A stretch of 64,000 bases of DNA from JADKIH01 sp031385005. GTDB lineage: Bacteria > Bacteroidota > Bacteroidia > AKYH767-A > 2013-40CM-41-45. The DNA lies in the NCBI GenBank assembly GCA_031385005.1, contig JANNBB010000051.1, forward strand, positions 124,001 through 188,000, given 5' to 3'. The notes under the pieces are model-generated. The model was not told where the DNA came from, did not search any database, and saw only the letters and a list, made by a program, of their open reading frames with translations. Shown here one piece after another: positions 36,186 through 46,600 of the stretch. Position numbers and translations under genes: made by a program. Each line of letters opens with the position of its first letter. Position 1 is the stretch's first letter.

Positions 36186-38672
36186 ATGAAAAAACGCATC
36201 TTACTTTCTTTGATTTTTCTAATTGCTGTGCAACAGGTCTTTAGTCAATCCGGCATACATTCTTCCGGTATATTGAAGAACATAAATAAATTAAACGTAC
36301 TCGGCTCTGTACTATATATTGCAGCTCATCCGGATGATGAGAACACTCGACTCCTCACCTATCTAAATAAAGAAAGATACCTTCGCACAGCTTATCTTTC
36401 CATAACAAGGGGTGATGGAGGACAAAACCTTGTAGGCAAAGAACAAGGCGAAATGCTGGGCTTGCTACGCACCCAAGAATTACTTGCAGCAAGAAGAATA
36501 GATGGTGCCGAACAATATTTTACTCGTGCCAATGATTTCGGATATTCAAAAAATCCGGATGAGACATTTAGAATTTGGAAGAAAGATACTGTGCTTTCGG
36601 ATATGGTATGGGTCATTCGTAACTTCAGACCCGATGTAATCATCTGCCGCTTTCCTACTACCGGTGAAGGCGGTCACGGCCATCATACAGCTTCTGCTAT
36701 TCTTGCACTCGAGGCCTTTGATGCTGCTGCCGATCCGAAAAAATTTCCGTGGCAACTGAAATACACATCTGTCTGGCAACCGAAAAGAATTTTCTGGAAC
36801 ACATTCAACTTTGGAGGAACCAATACTACTTCACCCGATCAGCTGCAAGTTGATGTAGGAGGTTACAATACATTTTTAGGAAAAAGTAACGGAGAAATTG
36901 CAGCGGAAAGTCGTTCCATGCACAAAAGTCAGGGTTTCGGCTCAGCAAAAACAATGGGGAGCACTATCGAATACTTTAAACAATTAAAAGGTGACTCGAT
37001 AAGTAAAGATATCTTCGAAGGCATCGACCTTACATGGAATAGAATTCCCGAAGCAGGTACATTCAAAACGACAATTGCCGATTGCATCCGGAATTTTAAT
37101 CCACAAAATCCGGCTGAAAGTCTTCCACAATTAGTCGCTTTCTATAAAGCCCTACAACAATTGCCTGAAAAAGATGAAAACACCAAATATTGGAAAAAAC
37201 AGAAACTCAAGGAAACAGAGTCGCTGTTATTTAATTGTACAGCATTATGGATTGAAGTCTCGGCAATTAATTACAGCGCCATTCCCAGATATAAAACAGA
37301 ATACTCAGCACAACTGATAAACCGAAGTACCTGCGATATAAAAGTGAATAATATTTCTTGGAGCCAAAATGATGATACAGTTATGTCGTTGTTACTTAAA
37401 CCGAATGTGTTTTTTACATTTAAACACGCTCTTACAATTCCGGGAAATACACCTTATTCAGGTCCCTACTGGTTGAATACCTCACACGACGAAGGTTTTT
37501 TTACTGTTAAAGATCCAACATTAATCGGCAAACCGGAAAACACTCCGGCTTTATCAGTAATATTCGATATTGATATTGAAGGATTAAAACTTAAAATAGA
37601 GCGTCCGGTAGTTTACAAATCCGTCGATCCCATAAAAGGTGAAGTTTATAGGCCTTTGGAGATCCTGCCTCCTGCTACAATAAATTTCTCATCGAAATCA
37701 TTTGTCTTTACGAATAAAAAATCAAACACTGTTCAATTGCAGGTGAGGTCGAATGTAGATAGCATTTCCGGCAAAATAAAAATTCTTGTTCCTGATGGTT
37801 GGAAAGCCAATCCTGATATTTTGGATTTTGGTAAATTGAAAAAATCAGAAGAAAAGGATCTTGATATTGTAGTAACACCTTTAAATGATAATTCGACAGG
37901 CATGATAACAGCTGAGGTTATTGCCGGTGATTCGTCCATTTCGAAAAGTATCCATCGCGTGGAATACGATCATATACCTTATCAGTTTATGCTAAACGAC
38001 GCCAAAGCTAAATTAGTTTGTTTAGATTTGAAACTTGCCGGACTAAACATTGGATACATTCCCGGAGCCGGTGATGAAGTCGCCAATAATTTATTGCAGA
38101 TCGGATACAACGTAATTATACTTTCAAAAGAATTGTTGGCTAAAAATGACTTGTCGCAATACGATGCCATTGTAACCGGCGTGCGCGCTTTCAACACCAA
38201 TGAATGGCTGCAGGATTTTAATCAAAAACTATTGCAGTATGTTTATCAGGGAGGTAATCTCATCATACAATACAATACAAATAATAGAATAGGACCACTG
38301 ACTGCAAAAGTTTTTCCATACCCGTTTACTATTTCCCGTGAACGTGTGACGGATGAGAATGCTGAAGTAAGATTGCTTAATCCGTCACACAGTTCGGTTA
38401 GTTATCCGAATAAAATAAATACCGATGACTTCAAAGGGTGGATACAAGAACGAGGAATATATTTTGCAACTGAAATTGATTCTTCTTATACGAAAATTTT
38501 TTCGATGAATGATCCAGGAGAGAAAGCTCTCGATGGTAGTCTTATCATAGGAAAATACGGTAAAGGGAATTTCGTTTATACCGGATTGGCATTTTTCAGA
38601 GAACTACCTGCAGGTGTTCCGGGAGCATATCGATTGTTTGCCAATTTACTTGGTCTGCCTAAAAATAACTAA
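36186..38672 (+). CDS. large secreted PIG-L (LmbE) family deacetylase
   Basis: Protein of 828 residues from the ATG at 36186, where a signal peptide begins ('MKKRILLSLIFLIAVQQVFS'); the in-frame ATG at 36153 is rejected. Residues 40-290 form a zinc-dependent PIG-L deacetylase with 'AAHPDDE' (H48, D50, D51) and 'GEGGHGHHTAS' supplying the remaining His ligand. Residues ~330-640 are beta-rich with a NEW3-like segment ('VQLQVRSNVDSISGKIKILVP'). The C-terminal ~190 residues ('YDAIVTGVRAFNTNEWL', 'GGNLIIQYNTN') look like a class I glutamine amidotransferase-like/ThuA-like fold. It probably de-N-acetylates an extracytoplasmic amino sugar. The next ORF starts 1 base after its stop and a symporter follows. 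Confidence 0.88.
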   Translation: MKKRILLSLIFLIAVQQVFSQSGIHSSGILKNINKLNVLGSVLYIAAHPDDENTRLLTYLNKERYLRTAYLSITRGDGGQNLVGKEQGEMLGLLRTQELLAARRIDGAEQYFTRANDFGYSKNPDETFRIWKKDTVLSDMVWVIRNFRPDVIICRFPTTGEGGHGHHTASAILALEAFDAAADPKKFPWQLKYTSVWQPKRIFWNTFNFGGTNTTSPDQLQVDVGGYNTFLGKSNGEIAAESRSMHKSQGFGSAKTMGSTIEYFKQLKGDSISKDIFEGIDLTWNRIPEAGTFKTTIADCIRNFNPQNPAESLPQLVAFYKALQQLPEKDENTKYWKKQKLKETESLLFNCTALWIEVSAINYSAIPRYKTEYSAQLINRSTCDIKVNNISWSQNDDTVMSLLLKPNVFFTFKHALTIPGNTPYSGPYWLNTSHDEGFFTVKDPTLIGKPENTPALSVIFDIDIEGLKLKIERPVVYKSVDPIKGEVYRPLEILPPATINFSSKSFVFTNKKSNTVQLQVRSNVDSISGKIKILVPDGWKANPDILDFGKLKKSEEKDLDIVVTPLNDNSTGMITAEVIAGDSSISKSIHRVEYDHIPYQFMLNDAKAKLVCLDLKLAGLNIGYIPGAGDEVANNLLQIGYNVIILSKELLAKNDLSQYDAIVTGVRAFNTNEWLQDFNQKLLQYVYQGGNLIIQYNTNNRIGPLTAKVFPYPFTISRERVTDENAEVRLLNPSHSSVSYPNKINTDDFKGWIQERGIYFATEIDSSYTKIFSMNDPGEKALDGSLIIGKYGKGNFVYTGLAFFRELPAGVPGAYRLFANLLGLPKNN

Positions 38673-38673
38673 G

Positions 38674-38787
38674 ATGAAAGGAACAGAAGCAAACGATAGA
38701 GATTTGAATTGGGTCTATCTTCTGATAGTTGTCCTATTGATTATCCAGATTCTGATTTATTATAGTCTTACACGCTATTTTGCATGA
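38674..38787 (+). CDS. 37-residue single-helix membrane microprotein
   Basis: A short ORF sits exactly between the deacetylase and the symporter. Its ATG is 1 base after the deacetylase stop (38672), and its TGA overlaps the symporter ATG (ATGA, 38784-38787). The predicted protein has a charged N-terminus (MKGTEANDRDLNW), one strongly hydrophobic helix at residues 13-30 ('VYLLIVVLLIIQILIYY') and a short basic tail (SLTRYFA). The perfect fit of both junctions argues for real translation by coupling. Small membrane partners are known for other symporters of the SSS family (YjcH with ActP, YhdT with PanF), although those have more helices. A regulatory or stability subunit is my inference. Confidence 0.65.
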   Translation: MKGTEANDRDLNWVYLLIVVLLIIQILIYYSLTRYFA

Positions 38788-40487
38788 GTAAAATCGATTG
38801 GATTGTAATGGTGGTAACATTGCTTGTCATCGTTCTTTACGGAATGTGGAAGAGCCGTGGCACGCATAACATCAAAGGATTTTTATTGGCTGACAGAAAA
38901 CTTCCGTGGTACCATGTCGGATTATCTGTTATGGCGACACAAGCGAGTGCAATTACTTTTCTTTCAGCACCCGGACAGGCCTATAGTGACGGGATGCGAT
39001 TTCTTCAGTTTTATTTCGGGCTTCCTTTAGCAATGATTGTTTTATGCATCACTTTCATTCCCATGTTCCGGAAACTGAATGTATATACCGCTTATGAATA
39101 TCTGGAAAAACGATTCGACATCAAGACAAGAATGCTAACTGCATTTCTATTCTTATTGCAACGAGGTATTTCTACCGGTATTGCCATTTATGCGCCTTCA
39201 ATTGTTTTGTCGACCATTTTGGGAATGAACATTACCTATACAACAATTTTTATCGGTGGTCTTGTAATTATTTATACGGTTTATGGAGGCACTAAGGCCG
39301 TTTCGCATACACAGCTTTTTCAAATGTGTATTATATTTTCCTGTTTGTTTTTCTCTGCCTATATGGTCATATCTATGCTACCGGAAAATATTGGCTTAAT
39401 TGATGCGTTGCACATTGCAGGGAAAATGGAAAAGTTAAACATAATCGACACCCATTTTGACTGGAATAACAAATACAATATTTGGTCCGGTATAATCGGA
39501 GGATTTTTTCTCCAGCTTTCCTATTTTGGAACGGATCAATCGCAGGTTGGAAGATATCTTACGGGAAGTTCGGTAAAACAAAGCCGTTTGGGACTCATCA
39601 TGAACGGCCTGGTTAAAATTCCGATGCAATTTTTAATATTATTAATCGGCACACTGGTATTTGTTTTTTATCAATTTCACCCTGCTCCGGTTTTCTACAA
39701 CAAGATTGAAGTTGCAAAAATCGAAAACAGCTCTTACAAAAATGAATTTGAATCTCTAAACAAACAATTTGCGGAAGTACACAGTGAGAAAACTATTTTT
39801 CTAAATAATCTGAAAACCGCATTGGACACAAGAGATCAGTCGCTAATTGATGTAACGAGAGATAATTTACATGCTTCGGAAAAAAAAGAAAAAGAAATAA
39901 AAAAATCAGTTACCGGGTTGATGAAATTGAACGATGCAGAAGCAGATACGAATGACACCAACTACATTTTCCTTACGTTTGTAACAAATTACCTTCCGGT
40001 AGGTCTAATCGGTCTGCTTGTAGCTATTATTTTTCTGGCTTCCATGGGTTCAACAGCAAGCGGGTTGAATTCACTTGCATCAACAACTACTGTAGACATA
40101 TATAAACGATTGATTGATAAGCATGGAGATGATAAAAAATATTTGGCTGTTTCCCGATTGACAACAACCGGATGGGGAATTTTTTGTATCGTTATTGGCG
40201 TATATGCGAGTAAAATGGGAAACCTGCTTGAAGCAGTGAACATTTTAGGATCACTTTTTTACGGAACGATTTTGGGAATATTTGTTGTTGCCTTCTATAT
40301 GAAAAAAATTGGCGGACAATCCGTTTTTTATGCCGCCATACTTGCGGAAATTTTTGTTTGCATTGCCTGGTGGTCTAATCTGACTGCATTTCTCTGGCTA
40401 AATGTCATTGGTTGTTTATTGGTGATGATATTTTCATACATTCTTCAACGAATACCGATTCTACATAATAAATCTGTCCCCAACTAA
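38784..40487 (+). CDS. sodium:solute symporter (SSS family)
   Basis: Inner-membrane transporter of 567 residues with about 13-14 TM helices in the LeuT-like arrangement. SSS signatures: 'GFLLADRKLPWYHVGLSVMATQASAITFLSAPG' in the first unwound helix region, 'YGGTKAVSHTQLFQ', 'SYFGTDQSQVGRYLTG' and 'ASMGSTASGLNSLASTTTVDIY' (Na2-site region). A long Glu/Lys-rich cytosolic loop (about 299-395), partly coiled-coil, separates two helices; I believe it recurs in this Bacteroidota subgroup. The substrate cannot be read off; linkage to a PIG-L deacetylase suggests an amino sugar, sialic-acid-like sugar or deacetylation product. It overlaps the microprotein ORF by 4 bases. Confidence 0.93.
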   Translation: MSKIDWIVMVVTLLVIVLYGMWKSRGTHNIKGFLLADRKLPWYHVGLSVMATQASAITFLSAPGQAYSDGMRFLQFYFGLPLAMIVLCITFIPMFRKLNVYTAYEYLEKRFDIKTRMLTAFLFLLQRGISTGIAIYAPSIVLSTILGMNITYTTIFIGGLVIIYTVYGGTKAVSHTQLFQMCIIFSCLFFSAYMVISMLPENIGLIDALHIAGKMEKLNIIDTHFDWNNKYNIWSGIIGGFFLQLSYFGTDQSQVGRYLTGSSVKQSRLGLIMNGLVKIPMQFLILLIGTLVFVFYQFHPAPVFYNKIEVAKIENSSYKNEFESLNKQFAEVHSEKTIFLNNLKTALDTRDQSLIDVTRDNLHASEKKEKEIKKSVTGLMKLNDAEADTNDTNYIFLTFVTNYLPVGLIGLLVAIIFLASMGSTASGLNSLASTTTVDIYKRLIDKHGDDKKYLAVSRLTTTGWGIFCIVIGVYASKMGNLLEAVNILGSLFYGTILGIFVVAFYMKKIGGQSVFYAAILAEIFVCIAWWSNLTAFLWLNVIGCLLVMIFSYILQRIPILHNKSVPN

Positions 40488-40563
40488 TTTACGCTTTTTT
40501 GAATCTGTAAATTGATTTAGTAATTTGATTCAAAACAAATCACATCCATTAATACTCTAATAA

Positions 40564-40597
40564 ATAAAAAAAGCGCCACCTGTTATAGGTGACGCTT
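40564..40597 (-). terminator. intrinsic terminator for the DUF2911 gene
   Basis: 11-base arms (40571-40581 and 40587-40597) with one mismatch, core GCG-CACCT, followed on the minus strand by a T run (A7 at 40566-40572). It sits between the convergent symporter and DUF2911 genes and may also act on the plus strand, where the T tract is farther away. Confidence 0.7.
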
Positions 40598-40640
40598 AAA
40601 ATAATTAATTTTTTCTTTTAGATTTAAGTTACAATTTAAA

Positions 40641-41507
40641 CTAGTTCCCTTTCTTCGCCTCGCCGATTAATTTTTCATTCAATTTAACATAATCATCGTT
40701 CTTTTCTTCTTTTGCTAATTCGAGGGACTTTTGTGCTGTTTCAATTGCTCCTTTATTATCATTCATCTTCTTCTGAATTTTCGCTTTGAGGTGATACATC
40801 CAGAATGCTTTTGGATTAGATTCGATAGCTGTATTGACCCATTTTAGAGCAGTGGCTAAATCTTTTCCATTATCAAAATAGTAACTTGCAGCTTGAAAAT
40901 AAGGTCTTGTGTCTTTTTCAAGCGCTGCTTCGATACTCTTCAAAACCTTCTCGTCTATTTCTGTTTTAACACCTAAAGCTATGCGTGTTTTATCCCATAA
41001 TAATTCGATATTCATTGTTGAAGGAGTTATGTCAGCGAAGTTGATTGTAAAAGTTTCAACTTTATTTGATAAAGCAGAAGGTTTTACTTTAACTTTTAAA
41101 ACTTCATTTTCCATTTTATATTCAGTTACGTCACCGCCCAGTTTTAAATCTTTGTAAAACATAACATCCCAGCTATCTGCACCCGGCATTGTATAAATCG
41201 CATAGGTACCGGCAATAAGTGGCATACCTTCAATTTTTACATCGTCAGGGAAAGTTATTTTTGTTGAAGAATTGGCACCTGTTCTCCAGATTTTTCCGTA
41301 AGGAACGAGATCTCCGAATATGACACGACCTTTCACACTCGGACGCGAGTATTCAATCTTTACATTGGAAAGTCCGAAAGCCTGCTCGATTGTTTGGAGT
41401 GGACTTGGAGCAGGAGTTTTTAAGGTTTGAGCTATAGCATTTGCTGATAGGGAAAACTGAAATAACAGGATAATTCCCATTGTTTTCATGATATTATTTA
41501 TTTTCAT
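40641..41507 (-). CDS. DUF2911 domain protein with TPR tail
   Basis: Secreted or periplasmic protein of 288 residues. A signal peptide (ending 'NAIAQ', about residue 27) precedes a DUF2911 domain (35-180), recognised by 'VKIEYSRPSVKGRVIFG', 'YGKIWRTGANSSTKI' and 'AGTYAIYTMPG'. The C-terminal third holds two to three TPR-like helical pairs ('AASYYFDNGKDLATALKWVNTAI', 'AKIQKKMNDNKGAIETAQKSLEL'). DUF2911 has no assigned function; it is common in Bacteroidota. The start could also be Met7 (41489). A DUF1761 gene follows upstream on the same strand with a 144-base gap, so co-transcription is possible. Confidence 0.92.
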   Translation of the reverse strand: MKINNIMKTMGIILLFQFSLSANAIAQTLKTPAPSPLQTIEQAFGLSNVKIEYSRPSVKGRVIFGDLVPYGKIWRTGANSSTKITFPDDVKIEGMPLIAGTYAIYTMPGADSWDVMFYKDLKLGGDVTEYKMENEVLKVKVKPSALSNKVETFTINFADITPSTMNIELLWDKTRIALGVKTEIDEKVLKSIEAALEKDTRPYFQAASYYFDNGKDLATALKWVNTAIESNPKAFWMYHLKAKIQKKMNDNKGAIETAQKSLELAKEEKNDDYVKLNEKLIGEAKKGN

Positions 41508-41651
41508 TGTATCTAAATTTTAAAATTTATTTAGTTGTAAAGTTATACAATTTTCTTGTTCAATCGATCAATAAAAAACAATAATCAGTATTCAAAAATT
41601 TAATGGGCGATTAAAAACGATTAATTTATTTTAAATTTATTTCAAAAGATA

Positions 41652-42104
41652 TTACCTCCAGGCACTTAAAATGCCGCACATTAATATTATCGCAAGACTC
41701 CAATATCCAATATTAACAAAAGCCCAAGACCACTTGCGCATTTCAAATATTTTAACAGTAACAAAAATCGGAAGCAGGACCATGATAGAAAATGCTAATC
41801 CATGAAAAACGCCATGGCTAAAAGTAACGTAGCTATGACCATCGTTCGGATCCGTTACTTGAAAAGTATCTACGCCTCCGGCACCCGTTGTCCAGCCCCA
41901 TAAGAAAAATGCGAGCAGAAAAGAACAACCCAATGCAATTAAATACATTGCCGGCTTCGGAGCCATTTTCAGACTTTCCTTTGTAAATCCGTTCGCATTC
42001 ATCCAGGTGTTTCCCATTACATTCGGATGATAATAAATGAAACCCATTGCCATCGGAATGATAGCAGCGCAAATTAATGCGATAAAGTTCAAGTGTGGTT
42101 GCAT
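41652..42104 (-). CDS. DUF1761 membrane protein
   Basis: Integral membrane protein of 150 residues with four hydrophobic segments (about 5-25, 53-73, 98-118 and 128-147). 'IYYHPNVMGNTWMNANGF' and 'FHGLAFSIMVLLPIF' are typical of DUF1761, a small four-helix family of unknown function. It lies upstream of the DUF2911 gene on the same strand. No catalytic or transport motif is obvious. Confidence 0.85.
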   Translation of the reverse strand: MQPHLNFIALICAAIIPMAMGFIYYHPNVMGNTWMNANGFTKESLKMAPKPAMYLIALGCSFLLAFFLWGWTTGAGGVDTFQVTDPNDGHSYVTFSHGVFHGLAFSIMVLLPIFVTVKIFEMRKWSWAFVNIGYWSLAIILMCGILSAWR

Positions 42105-42197
42105 ATTCGTGAGTGTTTAGTAAAGTGTTTATGTAAAAATATTAATTAAAAAGAAGAATTCAAATTAAATTTAATTATTGCATTATTTTCAAGTATA

Positions 42198-42228
42198 AAG
42201 GGAGAAAACTTAAATAGCTTTCTCCCTT
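42198..42228 (-). terminator. possible terminator for the 42251 gene
   Basis: Perfect 10-base arms (42198-42207 and 42219-42228) with core GGGAGAAA lie 23 bases past the stop codon of the minus-strand PKD protein. The following minus-strand sequence is only moderately T-rich, so termination is less certain than for the others. Confidence 0.5.
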
Positions 42229-42250
42229 AAAAATAATTTAAAAATAATAT

Positions 42251-43375
42251 TTACTTTACGATAACCAGTTTAGCTGAATCTTGTTTTCCATTTTGAAAAA
42301 AGAATTTTGTAAAATATACTCCTTGCGGAATTTTCGTGACATCAAATTTATTATTATTCACGGGTTCTATTGCAACGATGTTTCCAATTGAATCATAAAT
42401 TGTAACAGAAATTAATTTTTGTGTGGGTAAAACATTACCGACAACTGCAAAATCATTTGCAGGGTTTGGCGAAATTGAAAGTGTGTTTTGCAAAACATTT
42501 TCTTTTACTCCTGTAGGACTGTTTGGAATAATATTGACGGAAATCATTGCATTGGATAGTTTTGCAAGATACATACTATCGCAATAAGTGTTACTGCACC
42601 CTGTAGCATCATAAACTGAAAGGCAAATAGTGTACACCCCTGCGGAAGCATAAGTATGCGAGGGATAAGCGGCTGTGTCGCTTGTTCCGTCTCCCCAACT
42701 CCATAGATATGAAAAAGGACCTACACCTGTAGAGAGATTATATCCCCAATATGAATGTAAAACCATACTGTCGGGATAAAGTGAAAATCCGGCAGCGCAT
42801 CCGGGATTAACTACCGGTCCGATTAAAACTGAATCACATTCTACACATCCATTAGCATCCGTAACGCAAATTGCATAAACACCCGGAGCAAGACCGTTAA
42901 TACTTGGGATGGTATAACTACCGGGGCTCCATAAATATGCATAAGGAGGAGTACCGCCGGATGCTGTTACAGTAGCCGTACCATCTGAACATGAATTACA
43001 TGTTGCATCTGTTGATGTAGTAGTAATGGCCAGTGTACAAGTAACTCCGGTGACAACAATTGTTTGACAAAGAGAATCACTGCAAGACAATGAATCACTG
43101 ATACCGAGGCAAACAAAATAAGTTCCCGGAATTGCATACTGATGAATTGGGTTAGGCGAATAATCGTAATTACCATCACCGAAACTCCAGAAGTAATTTG
43201 TTAAAAATCCGGTTCCTGTTGATGTGTTGGTAAATGTAATTTGATTGTTAGCAGTCTGCACAGATGTAAAATTAGCGACGCATTGAGCAGATGCCTGTAT
43301 GCTAAACGTAGCAACCATTGCGCATACAATAATTAATAATCGTGAAATTTTGTTTAAAGTAATTGTTTTTTTCAT
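42251..43375 (-). CDS. PKD/SprB-repeat secreted protein, T9SS sorted
   Basis: Secreted protein of 374 residues with a compact modular design. A signal peptide (1-30, ending 'QASA') is followed by a PKD domain (33-110, 'NYFWSFGDGNYDYSPNP'), a SprB repeat (about 115-185, 'DATCNSCSDGTATVTASGGTPPY' to 'GVYAICVTDANGC'), a second PKD domain (195-270, 'YLWSWGDGTSD') and a T9SS type A domain ('ISPNPANDFAVVGN ... GVYFTKFFFQNGKQDSAKLVIVK'). SprB repeats are named from the Flavobacterium gliding adhesin SprB; here a single copy suggests a small surface protein and not a motility adhesin. Cys-rich loops are likely disulfide bonded. Confidence 0.88.
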   Translation of the reverse strand: MKKTITLNKISRLLIIVCAMVATFSIQASAQCVANFTSVQTANNQITFTNTSTGTGFLTNYFWSFGDGNYDYSPNPIHQYAIPGTYFVCLGISDSLSCSDSLCQTIVVTGVTCTLAITTTSTDATCNSCSDGTATVTASGGTPPYAYLWSPGSYTIPSINGLAPGVYAICVTDANGCVECDSVLIGPVVNPGCAAGFSLYPDSMVLHSYWGYNLSTGVGPFSYLWSWGDGTSDTAAYPSHTYASAGVYTICLSVYDATGCSNTYCDSMYLAKLSNAMISVNIIPNSPTGVKENVLQNTLSISPNPANDFAVVGNVLPTQKLISVTIYDSIGNIVAIEPVNNNKFDVTKIPQGVYFTKFFFQNGKQDSAKLVIVK

Positions 43376-43656
43376 TTTGGGTGTGTTTAAAGGTTAGAGG
43401 TGAATTTACAAGGTAAAGATTCAAAATAAAATCAGCCTATTACAAATATATTTTTTATAATTCTTACGTATTCAAAAATGAAATTAATTCACATTAATTC
43501 ACACATAAAAGTCGATTTATTATGTAATTAAATTTTTTAAGTTTGAACATGAATAATAAATTCTTACTCATTCAAGAAATTGACTTACTCGCATAAAAAT
43601 GTTTTATCTACGTATAATTAATCCTGAATGCCAATCAGGGTGTCTCTGAACGGTTC

Positions 43657-46600
43657 TTATTTTTTTACCTTAACAAATCGCTCCACGCTTTTTTCCCCAT
43701 CTTTCGATAATTGTAAAAAATATGCTCCTTCTTTAAGATGGCTTATTGGAATTGAAAATTCAGCAGCATGACTCGAAATCTTTGTAAATAAAACTTCTTT
43801 TCCAAGCAAATCAAAAATCCGAACTTCCATTGTTTCGTTGGTGGAAATTCTTTCTTCTAATTTAACTTTTACTTCATTGCTAACCGGATTGGGAAATAAA
43901 TTGAAGTTGAAATTATTTACAATATTTTGAATTGCGTTTATTATTGTTCCTTCGATATTAATATTGTCTAAATAGACTTCTTGCCCGTAACGTCCGATAT
44001 TTTCAAATGAAAAAATAACATCACTATACCCGGAAAGAGAAGAAATGTCAATGGTATCAGTTCGCCATTGTGCAGATGTTGGAACAAAAGGATTGCTCGT
44101 GTTTTGTGGTGCTGTCGCTAACCCTGCACCTCCTTTTAAATAAATGGATGTGAATGTTAACCCACAATCCGTAGAGGCAAGCACCTCCAATGAATCGCTG
44201 TAAGTTGTATTGTAAAAAGCATAAGCTACATCAAAATACATTTTCTCCGCTATCCTATTCGTGAAATCGTACTTTGCAGTGAATACAGCATCATGATTTC
44301 CTTGCGCATCATAATACCAGTTGTCGTATTGAAGACAGTGGTTACTTGATCCATAACCACCAACTGTATCCAGGATTATCCACCTGCTTCCATTACCGGC
44401 CTGACCTTTTAATCTCCAGCCATCGCTGAGAATTCCCGATTCAAAATTTTCGGCGACAGGAAAAATTCCATTAGGCACTGTAGTAATAAAACTTGTCTTT
44501 GTCAAACTACTGCTTAAGCTGCTATCTGTCACAGTTAATGAAACGTCAAAGTTGCCGGATGTTGTATAAACGATTTCCGGGTACATGGATGTTGATGTTG
44601 AAGGGTTACCTCCGGGAAAGGTCCATTGATAGGTCGCTCCGGAGCTTGCCACACAATGGGGAACAAATTTTATAGTATCGCCCGGGCAATAAAATGCATT
44701 GTAGTTTGCAGAAAAATCAGCAATAAGGTTTGAAGGTTCATACAATTCGTTTTCCCAGATGCCCAAATGCCAGGTCGCTAATCGAAGTTTGTTGTCGCGA
44801 TAAAAAGGAACAAGGCGAAGAGGATATGAAATAAACGGAAGATCTGTACCAACAACCTGCCAATCGCTCATGGAGTTGTTGCGATAAAAGACCGGGCCAT
44901 GATACGTCCCTAAATAAACTCCGCCATCAGTACCGAATTGGTGAGCGATGACTTCTATGCTATAATCATTTAATATTGGAGTAGTAATATTTATCCAGTT
45001 AGCCCCGCCGTTAGTAGTATGAAATACTTTATTTGCATTCGCTCCTTGCGGGTAACTAATCCATAATTCATCCGCATTTCCGGCACTTAGCGAAAAACAA
45101 ATTTCTCTTTCGTTTTGTGGCAAAGAAATCAACGCCCAGGTCAAGCCTCTGTCAGTAGTTTTCCAGATTACGCTTACATTATTTACTACTTGTTGAGCGT
45201 AAATAACATTTGTATTGGCACGACTTTGTTCAATCCAGAAAATTTTATCTCCTGCAACATTTCCAAATGAATAAAATTCGTCGAAATTACTTCCGCCATT
45301 CATGCTCTGGTACATTTTATTATCCTTGCCCAAATAGGCTACATTCCAATAATCCCAATCGAACATGATACGAGAACTTGCATTGTCAACATAACTTTCA
45401 TTGGGATCTTCATTAATATTAAATTGTTTAGCAATTCCATTTAAAGTATCCGGTAAAATCACTCCATTAATGTCGCTGAAGTATGTTTTCTTTTCATTGC
45501 TGTAATTCACATAACCCGATGCTGCTTCTCCTCCTCCCAACTGTTGAAACTCACCGGACGGATAACCATCTCTGCGTGCCGTGTTACCGTTGTGATATCT
45601 TCCACCAACCAATATATCATCGTTCCACCCCTGATCAAAACCCCAGAAAGCACTTCCAAATAAACCATTGCATCGTGATTCATGTGTTTGCACGAAATCG
45701 GTTGAGTAATTGATTCCTCCGTCACTGGCAAACCAAATTTCCTCAGTAGTTGGTGAAGTTTTATAAATTTTAAATTCCTGATTATCGGGATGAATTAATC
45801 GGACATTACCAATGTATCCACCTACCGGCTGAAAAGTTGTTGCAGCATCGGTGCTCGTCCACATACTCATTCCACCTATAAGTATTTTATTCGGGTTGAG
45901 TTGCGATACCACTAATGTAGTGTTGTAATAAATCTGACTGTAAGTATCATTACCCCCTGAAAAAGTCATCATGTTGGGGTGAGTGGTTGCATTGTAGGGC
46001 GCTCCTATTTGGGCATGAGGTCTGCTCCACGATTCACCTCCATCATCACTTTTGTAAATTCCAATTTGTCCGTTCAGTTGCAACTGTGCACTAGCCTGAC
46101 TCTCCCCAACAAGCAATACATATATTCGGCCGGTATCGGCTTCTGTCACTGCTATCCGTCCACCATAACTCTGGATGAGTCCACTGTCTGCAGAAGGCAC
46201 GGCAAACCACCCTGCTGGCTTCTTGATAAAAGCTACTCCGCTATCTATCGATTTCCAGAAATCAGAAATTTTTGTTGTTGGATTATATTGTAAGGCGTAA
46301 ACAATAGCAGGATTTAACGGATTCAAAGCAAGCGATTGGCATTCGCCTGCAAAAATTGATGTCCAACTATTCCCTCCGTCGAGTGAGCGTAAAAACCCAT
46401 TTGAGGTACCTGCATAAACCATAGTTGTATTTGCAGGATTATAAATAAAATGCCTGACTAAATTACTCTGTAAACTTGCAATAGGTGTGCTCCAGGACAC
46501 ACCACCATTTTGACTTCTATATGTTTCATTATCTGCATTTGCAATTACATCGTTTTCATCTGAAGGATTTACGACGATAGCATTGACTGTAGTCATGTCT

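Noticed and set aside
38784..40487. Cytosolic loop at residues 299-395 of the symporter as a novel inserted domain
   Set aside because: I believe that similar Glu/Lys-rich loops are common in this Bacteroidota SSS subgroup.
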